Shown piece after piece: positions 1 through 7,385 of a stretch of 64,000 nt of DNA. The position numbers and the translations under genes are program-made. The notes beneath the pieces are model-generated. The model was not told the origin of the DNA and did not search any database. It worked only from the letters and a program-made list of their open reading frames with translations. The DNA comes from Pseudolabrys sp035718275 (GTDB taxonomy: Bacteria; Pseudomonadota; Alphaproteobacteria; Rhizobiales; Xanthobacteraceae), in contig DASTHI010000026.1 of the NCBI GenBank assembly GCA_035718275.1, forward strand, positions 62,001-126,000, in the 5' to 3' direction. Position 1 is the first letter of the stretch; every line of letters begins with the position of its first letter.

Positions 1-333
1 CATCATCGCGCCGCCCATCCCTTGCACGATGCGTGCGATCACAAAATGCGTGAGCGAACTGGAGAACGCGCAGCCGATCGAGCCCATCACGAATACCGCG
101 ATGGCAGCGCGGAACACGGTGCGCGCGCCAAATCGGTCGGCCGTCCAACCGCTCACCGGAATGAAGACCGCCAGCGAGAGCAAATAGGATGTGACCGCGA
201 GCTTCAACGCGAGAGGATTGGTCCCTATATCCGCAGCGATAGCGGGTAGTGACGTGGCGATTACGGTGGAGTCCATGTTCTCCATGAACAGGGCAACCGC
301 AATGATCAATGGGACAATGCGGTCACGAGGCAT
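1..333 (-). CDS. MFS drug exporter, DHA2/EmrB-like (N-terminal part only)
   Basis: The reverse strand reads 111 codons from an ATG at 333 and runs off the window edge, so only the N-terminal third is present. It begins MPRDRIVPLIIAVALF, followed by a first membrane helix with the ENMDST segment typical of 14-helix drug/proton antiporters, and then GWTADRFGAR, which matches the major-facilitator motif A loop between helices 2 and 3. A glycine-rich QGMGGAMM stretch at the end fits helix 4. The family exports drugs or organic anions using the proton gradient; the substrate cannot be told. The gene is divergent from guaB, with about 256 bases between them. Confidence 0.85.
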   Translation of the reverse strand, partial: MPRDRIVPLIIAVALFMENMDSTVIATSLPAIAADIGTNPLALKLAVTSYLLSLAVFIPVSGWTADRFGARTVFRAAIAVFVMGSIGCAFSSSLTHFVIARIVQGMGGAMM

Positions 334-392
334 AGAAAATCCGAGGGGTGCCGGGGTCGGACAGACATCGCGTCTTCAAGCGGAAAATAAGG

Positions 393-414
393 CGTGAAGA
401 AAGGCTCCTTCACG
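393..414. repeat. 7-bp inverted repeat between the MFS gene and guaB
   Basis: CGTGAAG at 393-399 and CTTCACG at 408-414 are perfect inverted arms separated by 8 bases, in the divergent intergenic region. The position, 60 bases upstream of the MFS start, would suit a repressor operator such as often controls efflux pumps. On RNA it could also fold as a small hairpin. No regulator gene is visible in the window, so the role is open. Confidence 0.35.
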
Positions 415-490
415 TTTACGAGTTCATAACAGCCATCCGCGATTGCCCTAGGAATCGGAGCCATCCCGTGCTATCGACCCACGCCAACCC

Positions 491-540
491 AAAAGCGGGC
501 CGCGACGCAAGGCGAGGGATCCCTCGCAACGGGCTTTTTC
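491..540 (+). promoter_or_regulatory. Palindrome with downstream T-run in the guaB leader (possible attenuator)
   Basis: A perfect 16-bp palindrome, GCGAGGGATCCCTCGC, lies at 512-527. It is nested inside complementary arms AAAAGC (491-496) and GCTTTT (533-538), and GGGCTTTTTC follows. This resembles an intrinsic terminator pointing toward guaB, whose start is 50 bases downstream. No plus-strand gene precedes it, so if it works as a terminator it would act inside the guaB leader. A protein operator is the alternative reading. Confidence 0.4.
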
Positions 541-589
541 ACCCGATTGCCTGCCGGTCCAAGGCCTGTCGGGCGGAACGGAGTTGGTG

Positions 590-2080
590 ATGGCCATAAA
601 GAACAACGCAAGTCCCCGAGAGGGGCTCACATTCGACGACGTGCTGATAAAGCCCGGATTGTCGGAGGTTCTGCCGGCCGAAGTTGATATCCGCTCACGC
701 GTTACGCGTTCGATTTCAGTGAACATTCCGATTATCGCCTCCGCCATGGATACGGTGACCGAAGCGCAAATGGCGATTGCCATGGCGCAGGCGGGAGGCA
801 TCGGCGTGCTCCATCGCAACATGGAGCCTGAAGAACAAGCGGCACAGGTTCGCCAGGTGAAGAAGTTCGAGTCGGGAATGGTGGTCAATCCGGTTACGAT
901 CGAACCGGATGCAACGCTTCAGCAGGCTCTCGACTTGATGAAGGACAATCGCATTTCGGGAATTCCAGTCGTTGAGCACGCCAGCAACTCGCAGCCGGGC
1001 AGGCTCGTCGGCATCCTGACGAACCGCGACGTCCGCTTCGCGACCGATCCGCGGCAGTCTGTTTCTGAGCTCATGACTAAGAAGCTCATCACTGTTCGCG
1101 AAGGTGTGGGCCAAGAGGAGGCCAAGCGGCTCCTCCACCAGCACCGGATTGAAAAATTGCTCGTCGTCGACTCTCAATACCGTTGCGTCGGTCTTATCAC
1201 GGTCAAAGATATCGAGAAGGCAGTTGCCAACCCGAATGCTTGCAAGGACGAGCAGGGAAGGCTTCGAGTGGCAGCGGCGACGACGGTGGGAGATAAGGGA
1301 TACGCGCGTACGGAGGCCCTCATTGCAGCAGGTGTCGATCTGGTCGTGGTCGACACGGCGCATGGACATTCGAAATATGTTCTCGATGCGGTTAAACGCA
1401 TCAAACGCCAGTCGAACGAAGTTCAGGTCGTTGCAGGCAACGTCGCCACGATTGAAGGTGCCAAGGCGCTGATCGACTGTGGTGCAGATGCAATCAAGGT
1501 CGGCATCGGTCCCGGCTCGATCTGCACGACGCGCATTGTCGCGGGCGTCGGAGTGCCGCAGCTGACCGCGATCATGGACTGCGTCGAGGCCGCCAGCGCA
1601 ACAGGCACGCCGGTGATTGCCGACGGTGGAATCAAATATTCAGGCGATCTGGCGAAAGCAATTTCCGCCGGCGCCGATTGTGCGATGGTCGGTTCATTGC
1701 TTGCGGGAACGGACGAGACCCCGGGTGAGGTTTTTCTCTATCAGGGAAGATCATACAAGACTTATCGCGGGATGGGGTCGGTAGGCGCAATGTCACGTGG
1801 ATCCGCGGACCGCTATTTCCAGCAGGATATAAAGGACACGCTCAAATTGGTGCCTGAGGGAGTCGAAGGGCAGGTCCCTTACAAAGGATCCGCCGCGACG
1901 GTCTTGCATCAGCTTGCGGGTGGGTTGCGGGCAGCAATGGGCTATGTGGGAGCGAAGAATCTGGAAGAAATGCATGCGAAAGCCCAATTCATCCGCATCA
2001 CCGGGGCTGGCCTTCGCGAAAGCCATGTGCACGATGTGACAATTACGCGCGAGAGTCCGAACTATCCGAGCCGCGCATAG
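590..2080 (+). CDS. guaB: Inosine-5'-monophosphate dehydrogenase
   Basis: GuaB oxidises IMP to XMP with NAD+, the committed step of guanine nucleotide synthesis, in the cytosol. The 496-residue product has normal family length. It starts with the EGLTFDDVLIKP segment, carries a two-CBS regulatory insert at about residues 95-215 (with SGIPVVE and GLITVKDI), and then the catalytic loop GPGSICTTRI with the nucleophile Cys312. DGGIKYSGD and the YRGMGS flap follow. The ATG at 590 is preceded by GGAG at the right distance; an in-frame TTG at 584 is possible but lacks that spacing. guaA, the next enzyme of the pathway, lies 3 kb downstream. Confidence 0.97.
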   Translation: MAIKNNASPREGLTFDDVLIKPGLSEVLPAEVDIRSRVTRSISVNIPIIASAMDTVTEAQMAIAMAQAGGIGVLHRNMEPEEQAAQVRQVKKFESGMVVNPVTIEPDATLQQALDLMKDNRISGIPVVEHASNSQPGRLVGILTNRDVRFATDPRQSVSELMTKKLITVREGVGQEEAKRLLHQHRIEKLLVVDSQYRCVGLITVKDIEKAVANPNACKDEQGRLRVAAATTVGDKGYARTEALIAAGVDLVVVDTAHGHSKYVLDAVKRIKRQSNEVQVVAGNVATIEGAKALIDCGADAIKVGIGPGSICTTRIVAGVGVPQLTAIMDCVEAASATGTPVIADGGIKYSGDLAKAISAGADCAMVGSLLAGTDETPGEVFLYQGRSYKTYRGMGSVGAMSRGSADRYFQQDIKDTLKLVPEGVEGQVPYKGSAATVLHQLAGGLRAAMGYVGAKNLEEMHAKAQFIRITGAGLRESHVHDVTITRESPNYPSRA

Positions 2081-2113
2081 TTGTTTTCTGCTGCCAATGG
2101 ACAGACCGCTCTT

Positions 2114-2539
2114 ATGTCTCTTCAGGCCATCCTGCTGCCATTGTTCGTGGAGGTGATACTCACCTTCGTGGTGATGTTCGGCATGATGTATCACCGAACC
2201 TCGGCGCTTCAGAAAGGCGAAGCGCGTTATGAAGACATCGCCTTGCGCGAGCCGAATTGGCCGGTCCGCGCCACCCAGTTCGCCAATTCATATGCCAATC
2301 AGTTCGAGTTGCCCCTTCTTTTTTACGTACTCACGATTCTCGAAATCGTCACGCGTACTGCCGATCTTCTCTTCGTAGCGCTTGCCTGGATTTTCGTCTT
2401 CATGCGGATTTTGCAGGCAGCTGTTCATGTCACGAATAACGACGTTCGCTTCCGGGGCGCATTTTATGGTCTGGGCGCGGCCGTGCTCGCGATCATGTGG
2501 GGGGTCTTTATCGTCCGCATACTGATCACGTTGCCATGA
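2114..2539 (+). CDS. MAPEG family membrane protein
   Basis: This is a 141-residue integral membrane protein with four predicted helices, the layout of the MAPEG superfamily (membrane-associated proteins in eicosanoid and glutathione metabolism). Visible markers are the first helix LLPLFVEVILTFVVMFGMM, the loop REPNWPVRATQFANSYANQFELP, and a later R-I-L-QAAVHVTNNDVRFR segment. Bacterial members include microsomal glutathione transferase-like proteins, but many have no assigned reaction. The gene starts 33 bases after guaB and ends 40 bases before rsmB, so the three may be co-transcribed. The ATG at 2114 was preferred to a TTG at 2081, which abuts the guaB stop. Confidence 0.85.
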   Translation: MSLQAILLPLFVEVILTFVVMFGMMYHRTSALQKGEARYEDIALREPNWPVRATQFANSYANQFELPLLFYVLTILEIVTRTADLLFVALAWIFVFMRILQAAVHVTNNDVRFRGAFYGLGAAVLAIMWGVFIVRILITLP

Positions 2540-2579
2540 AAGGTCATTGCGACAGCGGTTCGAACGAAGGCGCAGCGCG

Positions 2580-3881
2580 ATGACACCCGCGGCCCGACTT
2601 GCCGCAGCTATCGAAGTATTGGGGACCATTCAAAGCGAACGTCGTCCGGCCGCGGATGTGCTTCGGGAGTGGGGCCTGACGCATCGCTTTGCCGGCTCGG
2701 GCGACCGCGTGGCGATCGCCGGCCTGGTATTCGACGCATTGCGGCGCCGTGCTTCGAGCGCATTCATCATGGCCGAAGATACGCCTCGGGCGATCCTTCT
2801 CGGCACGCTCCGCAGCGAACGCGGTCTGGCCGTGGATAGCATCGCTGCGCTGGCGGATGGCTCCAAATATGCGCCGGAACCGCTGCGGCCGCATGAACGT
2901 ATTCGCTTGCAAGAGGCGGATCTCACCACCGCGCCTGCCTGGGTTGCCGGCGACTACCCGGAATGGCTTGACCCGTACTTCATGCGCGCGTTTGGAGAAG
3001 CAAGGGTTGAGGAAGGAGCCGAGCTCGCCTCGCGGGCGCCGCTAGATCTGCGGGTGAACCTCATCAAGGGCGAACGGGACACGGCATCCGCAGGCCTGTC
3101 AGACGTGCATCTGGAGCTGACGCGCTGGTCTCCATGGGGGCTGCGCATTCGTCTCTCCACTGAGAGGAAAAGTCCGCCGATCCATGCTGAAGCCGCCTTT
3201 GTAAAAGGACTGATCGAGGTTCAAGACGAAGGCTCGCAACTCGCCGCACTGCTTTCGGATGCAAAACCGGGCGAGCAGGTGGTTGATCTCTGCGCGGGGG
3301 CCGGCGGAAAGACTCTGGCGCTCGCCGCGATGATGCAGAACAAAGGGCAGATCTTTGCAACCGACAACGACAAGCGGCGTCTGGCGCCGATCCACGAAAG
3401 GTTAAAGCGATCGGGCGCGCGCAATGTGCAGGTGCGTCCGCCAAAGTCCATCGGCAGCGAAATTGCCGATTTGGAAAAGCGGGTCGATCTCGTCTTCATC
3501 GATGCGCCATGCACCGGCACAGGCGTCTGGCGGCGCAACCCGGATGCCAAGTGGCGGATAAGGCCCGGAGCGCTGGAACAGCGTCGAAAGGAGCAGATCG
3601 ATGTTCTCGACAGGGCAGTGCCGTTGCTCAAACCGGGCGGGCGGATCGTGTATGTGACTTGCTCGGTGCTCGTGGAGGAAAACAATCTGCAAGTGCGAGC
3701 CTTTCTTTCCCGCCATGCCGGCTTCCTCATCCGGCCGCCGCACGAGGTCGCGCGGACCCTTGGCGAACGGGCTTTCATGTTCAGCAAGGCTGCGCGGTTG
3801 TCAGAGGAAGGGATACTGATGACTCCGCGTACCACCGCCACGGATGGTTTTTTCGTCTCGGTTCTGTGGCGCGCCGGCTGA
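2580..3881 (+). CDS. rsmB: 16S rRNA (cytosine-C5) methyltransferase, RsmB/NOP family
   Basis: The 433-residue product has an N-terminal NusB-like helical region (about residues 1-130) and a C-terminal SAM-dependent methyltransferase. The SAM-binding motif DLCAGAGGKTLAL, the motif IV PCTGTG with its cysteine, and the catalytic motif VI VTCSV are all present, as expected for a 5-methylcytosine RNA methyltransferase. The family modifies 16S rRNA near position 967 in Escherichia coli; the exact target base here is inferred. The ATG at 2580 has a GAAGG site upstream and begins MTPAARLAAAIEVL. Confidence 0.9.
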   Translation: MTPAARLAAAIEVLGTIQSERRPAADVLREWGLTHRFAGSGDRVAIAGLVFDALRRRASSAFIMAEDTPRAILLGTLRSERGLAVDSIAALADGSKYAPEPLRPHERIRLQEADLTTAPAWVAGDYPEWLDPYFMRAFGEARVEEGAELASRAPLDLRVNLIKGERDTASAGLSDVHLELTRWSPWGLRIRLSTERKSPPIHAEAAFVKGLIEVQDEGSQLAALLSDAKPGEQVVDLCAGAGGKTLALAAMMQNKGQIFATDNDKRRLAPIHERLKRSGARNVQVRPPKSIGSEIADLEKRVDLVFIDAPCTGTGVWRRNPDAKWRIRPGALEQRRKEQIDVLDRAVPLLKPGGRIVYVTCSVLVEENNLQVRAFLSRHAGFLIRPPHEVARTLGERAFMFSKAARLSEEGILMTPRTTATDGFFVSVLWRAG

Positions 3882-4007
3882 GCTCGCTTGCTAGCAGCGG
3901 TAATAAAAAGCGGGCCGAATTCCCAGTTTGCGCCTCAATCCCGGCCAAATTTATCCGCGATGATCGCGTGAGTGTGGAACCGCCAAGTCGTACCTCGGGG
4001 TCACTCC

Positions 4008-4979
4008 ATGGTCGTCGCCAGGCGGGATCCGCCGATACACGTGGACGCGCAGGACGCGCCAGCCCATCTCAATCCAGCTCGCGGGGGCAAATCGAAGGTC
4101 GCGCGATTCATCACCGTCATCCAGATGGTTGGTTCGGTGCTTGCTCTTCCTGTCGGAATCGGCAGCGCGTATTCCGTCTATCGCGCCAATTTTTCTCCCC
4201 AAACAACCTGTCAGAATCTTCGCAACAATATCGTCTCCATGCTCGATAAGGGCGTCGATGCTGCGACCAGGGGTATTCTGGTTCGTCGCGACATTGAAGC
4301 TTTCGAGAGAACCTGCGTGACGGTCGATCCTGACGCCACCGCAGCGTTCAAAAAGCTGTTGGCCAACGACAGGCCCGTGTCCCCCGCCGTCGCTGCGCCT
4401 GCCGAACCCAAAACGCCGCGCAGCGAGGCCGCCTCGAAAGAGAAAAAAGAGAACTCGAAAGAGAAAGAAGCGCCGCGCAAATCCGAGTCGCGCCCTGCTG
4501 TTGCCGCCAAAGCGCCGGCCAATGTTCCGGCCCTCTCCGCACGCCCGTCGCAGCCTGAAGCCGTGTCCGATGTTCAATGGCTCGATGCCGTGAGACAAGC
4601 TCTGCTGACTCAAAAGCAAGATTCATCTTCACGTTCGCCGGAATTGAAGCCGCAAGGGTTGCCTGCATCGGCCGAGCGGGCGCCCGCCATCGAATCGAAA
4701 ATACCGGCGCCCGAAATCGCTCCTGCGGAAAAAGCTCCGTCGGTCGCGCCAGCGGCGCCAATGCAGTCTGCACCGCCGCTGCCGCCCGCCGCTTCCATAG
4801 CGCCGCAACCCGCGCCGCAGATCGACCTCGATCATCCGGTGCCGCCCGAATCCATTCCGTCACCACCGACAGCAAATGGCGAAATAACCAAGTCCGAAGC
4901 AGGTGGCCGTTCGCGGCTCGGGAAATGGATTTCCGCGATCCCTCTGCTGGGCCCCGTTGTCGACAATGGCCGCCACTAG
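4008..4979 (+). CDS. Hypothetical single-span membrane protein with proline/alanine-rich tail
   Basis: I do not recognise a characterised family. The 323-residue protein has a short cytoplasmic N-terminus, one hydrophobic segment at about residues 39-57 (ITVIQMVGSVLALPVGIGSA), and then a small domain containing two cysteines (TTCQN and ERTCV) that could form a disulfide. A long low-complexity tail follows, rich in Pro, Ala, Lys and Glu. The layout suggests an anchored protein whose tail spans part of the envelope. The ATG at 4008 is chosen over a GTG at 3972 because GGGG lies 7 bases upstream. It sits between rsmB and guaA. Confidence 0.7.
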   Translation: MVVARRDPPIHVDAQDAPAHLNPARGGKSKVARFITVIQMVGSVLALPVGIGSAYSVYRANFSPQTTCQNLRNNIVSMLDKGVDAATRGILVRRDIEAFERTCVTVDPDATAAFKKLLANDRPVSPAVAAPAEPKTPRSEAASKEKKENSKEKEAPRKSESRPAVAAKAPANVPALSARPSQPEAVSDVQWLDAVRQALLTQKQDSSSRSPELKPQGLPASAERAPAIESKIPAPEIAPAEKAPSVAPAAPMQSAPPLPPAASIAPQPAPQIDLDHPVPPESIPSPPTANGEITKSEAGGRSRLGKWISAIPLLGPVVDNGRH

Positions 4980-5014
4980 CCTTCGCGTTGCTGCCAATCC
5001 GCAATAAAGGCTAG
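4976..5014 (+). terminator. Hairpin overlapping the stop codon of the upstream gene
   Basis: CTAGCCTT (4976-4983) and AAGGCTAG (5007-5014) form perfect 8-bp arms. Inside the 23-base loop, TTGC and GCAA can pair again. The first arm covers the stop codon of the preceding gene. There is no T-run after it, so it is a 3'-end hairpin or a weak terminator rather than a clear intrinsic one. Confidence 0.35.
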
Positions 5015-5078
5015 GTCGACTTCTACGCGCCAAGGGGCACGGTTGGTTTCGAAAACTCTCGCTTTAGCAAGCTGGCGG

Positions 5079-5107
5079 TTGTGAGCGGGCGAATACGCCA
5101 CTCACAA
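5079..5107 (+). promoter_or_regulatory. Stem-loop upstream of guaA
   Basis: TTGTGAG (5079-5085) pairs with CTCACAA (5101-5107). Inside, GGCG (5088-5091) pairs with CGCC (5096-5099) around an AATA loop, with a small internal mismatch. The result is an 11-pair hairpin 125 bases before the guaA start. It could be an operator dyad or a leader structure. No T-run follows it directly. Confidence 0.4.
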
Positions 5108-5232
5108 AGCATGTTCGCAACTAATATTGCGTTACCTGCAGGCTTGACCAAAAAGCTCAAACCTCGCAAAAAGCCGCTCCGAACGGCCGCAGCGCCCGAC
5201 TGACCAACGTTCGGGACACACATCGACCGTCC

Positions 5233-6780
5233 ATGCACGACAAGATTTTGATCGTCGATTTCGGTTCCCAGGTGACTCAGCTCATTGCGCGCCGGGTCCG
5301 GGAAGAAAAGGTCTATTGCGAAATCGTTCCGTACCAGAAGGCGGAGGCGGCGTTTCGCGAGATGAACCCGAAAGGGGTGATCCTTTCGGGCGGCCCGGCA
5401 TCGGTGCTGGACAAGGACGCGCCGCTCGCGCCGATGGCGATCTACGAAGCGGGCGTGCCTGTCCTTGGCATCTGTTACGGCGAACAGGTCATGGCGCAGC
5501 AACTCGGCGGCACCGTCGAGGGCGGACATCACCGGGAATTCGGTCGGGCCGAGGTGACAATCACGGACGATGCCGCTCTGTTCGAGGGCGTGTGGCGAAA
5601 GGGCGAGAAATATCCCGTGTGGATGAGTCACGGCGATCGCGTGACCAAATTACCGCCTGGCTTTCGTGTACTTGGCACGTCGCCCAACGCCCCGATTGCA
5701 ATTATTGGCGATGAAAAACGCAAATTCTATGCAACGCAATTCCACCTCGAAGTCATCCATACGCCGCATGGTGCTGCCATCCTGCGCAACTTTGTCCGCA
5801 AGATTGTCGGTCTTTCCGGCGACTGGACAATGCGTGCCTTCAAGGATGAGGCGATAGAGAAGATTCGCGATCAGGTCGGGAAAGGACGTGTAATCTGCGG
5901 ATTGTCAGGTGGTGTCGATTCCGCCGTCGCCGCCGTGCTGATCCATGAAGCAGTCGGCGATCAATTGACCTGCGTGCTGGTCGATCACGGTCTGATGCGG
6001 CTGGGTGAGGCGCAAAAAGTTTTGACGCTGTTCCGCGACAGCTACAATATCCCGCTGATTCATGTTGATGCATCCGAGATGTTTCTTGGAGCGCTGGCGG
6101 AAGTCGAGGATCCCGAGCAGAAGCGGAAAACAATCGGGAAGCTCTTCATCGACGTATTCGAGCGGGAAGCCCGAAAAATCGGCGGCGCGGATTTCCTGGC
6201 GCAGGGGACACTGTACCCCGACGTCATTGAAAGCGTGTCGTTCACCGGCGGGCCATCCGTCACGATCAAGTCGCACCACAATGTGGGCGGCCTTCCCGAG
6301 CGCATGAAGATGAAGCTCGTCGAGCCATTGCGCGAACTCTTCAAGGACGAAGTGCGAGCGCTTGGTCGCGAGCTTGGACTACCCGAGGCCTTCGTCGGAC
6401 GCCATCCGTTTCCGGGACCGGGGCTTGCAATCCGCTGTCCGGGAGCAATCACGCGCGAGAAGCTCGATATCCTTCGACTCGCTGACGAGATCTTCATTGA
6501 GGAGATTCGTCGCACCGGCCAATATGACGACATCTGGCAGGCTTTTGCAGTGCTCTTGCCGGTCAAAACCGTGGGCGTAATGGGGGACTACAGAACCTAT
6601 GACTATGTCGTCGGGCTGCGCGCAGTCACATCGACTGACGGTATGACCGCGGACTTTTATCCGTTCGATATGAAATTCCTGGGCCTGGTTGCCACGCGTA
6701 TCATCAACGAGGTGAAAGGGGTCAATCGGGTCGTCTATGACGTGACGTCGAAGCCGCCCGGTACGATCGAGTGGGAGTGA
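5233..6780 (+). CDS. guaA: GMP synthase (glutamine-hydrolysing)
   Basis: GuaA converts XMP to GMP using ATP and ammonia released from glutamine. The 515-residue protein has the full two-part layout. The N-terminal class I amidotransferase carries Cys81 in GICYGEQVMAQ and the later TQFHLEV segment with the catalytic histidine. The ATP pyrophosphatase domain carries the P-loop GLSGGVDSAVAA. The C-terminal dimerisation domain ends in the conserved IEWE. The ATG at 5233 fits the family N-terminus. The last 16 bases of the gene are repeated exactly 97 bases downstream. Confidence 0.97.
   Translation: MHDKILIVDFGSQVTQLIARRVREEKVYCEIVPYQKAEAAFREMNPKGVILSGGPASVLDKDAPLAPMAIYEAGVPVLGICYGEQVMAQQLGGTVEGGHHREFGRAEVTITDDAALFEGVWRKGEKYPVWMSHGDRVTKLPPGFRVLGTSPNAPIAIIGDEKRKFYATQFHLEVIHTPHGAAILRNFVRKIVGLSGDWTMRAFKDEAIEKIRDQVGKGRVICGLSGGVDSAVAAVLIHEAVGDQLTCVLVDHGLMRLGEAQKVLTLFRDSYNIPLIHVDASEMFLGALAEVEDPEQKRKTIGKLFIDVFEREARKIGGADFLAQGTLYPDVIESVSFTGGPSVTIKSHHNVGGLPERMKMKLVEPLRELFKDEVRALGRELGLPEAFVGRHPFPGPGLAIRCPGAITREKLDILRLADEIFIEEIRRTGQYDDIWQAFAVLLPVKTVGVMGDYRTYDYVVGLRAVTSTDGMTADFYPFDMKFLGLVATRIINEVKGVNRVVYDVTSKPPGTIEWE
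6765..6780. repeat. Direct repeat copy 1, guaA 3' end (candidate attachment site)
   Basis: The 16 bases GATCGAGTGGGAGTGA encode the end of GuaA (IEWE and stop) and recur exactly at 6862-6877. The 3' end of guaA is a known chromosomal integration site for genomic islands, whose insertion duplicates the last bases of the gene. This copy is the one that keeps the gene intact. Confidence 0.55.
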
Positions 6781-6861
6781 CGGGCGTGAGATCCTCCCGA
6801 TTGGGGCACTGAGCCTAAATGGCTCGACTATATCAGTGCGTTGCGTTTTCGTGATTAGAAT
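6781..6861. other. 81-bp spacer between the two guaA-end repeats
   Basis: No gene is visible here. GCACTGA (6806-6812) and TCAGTGC (6833-6839) are perfect inverted arms, and GAGCC (6811-6815) and GGCTC (6821-6825) form an alternative smaller hairpin. If the flanking repeats are attachment sites, this is all that remains of an inserted element. It may equally be a plain guaA 3' untranslated region with hairpins. Confidence 0.4.
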
Positions 6862-6877
6862 GATCGAGTGGGAGTGA
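6862..6877. repeat. Direct repeat copy 2 of the guaA 3' end
   Basis: This is an exact copy of the final 16 bases of guaA, including the stop codon, in the spacer before the ArsC-like gene. The flanking bases differ on both sides (AAT before and AAC after, against TAC and CGG at copy 1), so the repeat length is exactly 16. Confidence 0.55.
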
Positions 6878-6958
6878 AACTGACCAGCAGGATCACGGCT
6901 GCCAAGGCGAGCAGCGTTATGACACTGCTAAACGAGTGAACTGGAGATTGGAGCGAAC

Positions 6959-7309
6959 ATGCCGGTTACCATCTACGGCATCAAAAATTGCGAGACGATG
7001 AAGAAGGCAAGGGCCTGGCTCGACAAGTACGGCATCGGATACGCCTTCCATGATTATAAGACGGCAGGGATCGATCGCGCTCGCCTCGAAAAGTGGGCCA
7101 GGAAAGTCGGCTGGGAAGCCTTGCTCAATCGCGCGGGGACCACGTTCAGAAAGCTTCCGGAGAAAGATAAGAACGGCATTACCGAGCGGAAAGCCGTCGC
7201 CCTGATGCTGGCGCAGCCTTCGATGATCAAACGGCCGGTGCTTGAGGCCGAAGCCGGCAGGCTCCTGGTCGGGTTCAAGCCTGAGCAGTATGCGCGAGTG
7301 TTCGAGTGA
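6959..7309 (+). CDS. ArsC/Spx-family thioredoxin-fold protein (YffB-like)
   Basis: The 116-residue product has the ArsC/Spx fold. It starts with a beta strand and the NCETMKKARAWLDKYGI segment; its single active-site cysteine, in the KNC motif, is at the place where arsenate reductases carry theirs. The later LNRAGTTFRKLP and IKRPVLEAE segments are typical of the YffB-like branch. These small cytosolic proteins are often called glutathione-dependent reductases, but few have a shown substrate, and no ars genes are nearby. GGAG precedes the ATG. Confidence 0.85.
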   Translation: MPVTIYGIKNCETMKKARAWLDKYGIGYAFHDYKTAGIDRARLEKWARKVGWEALLNRAGTTFRKLPEKDKNGITERKAVALMLAQPSMIKRPVLEAEAGRLLVGFKPEQYARVFE

Positions 7310-7385
7310 GTTCGAAATCTTTTCGCGATTCGGATTGCAATAGCTCGCCCGGCCGCCTCTTGATCCGCAAGCATATCCCTGCCAC

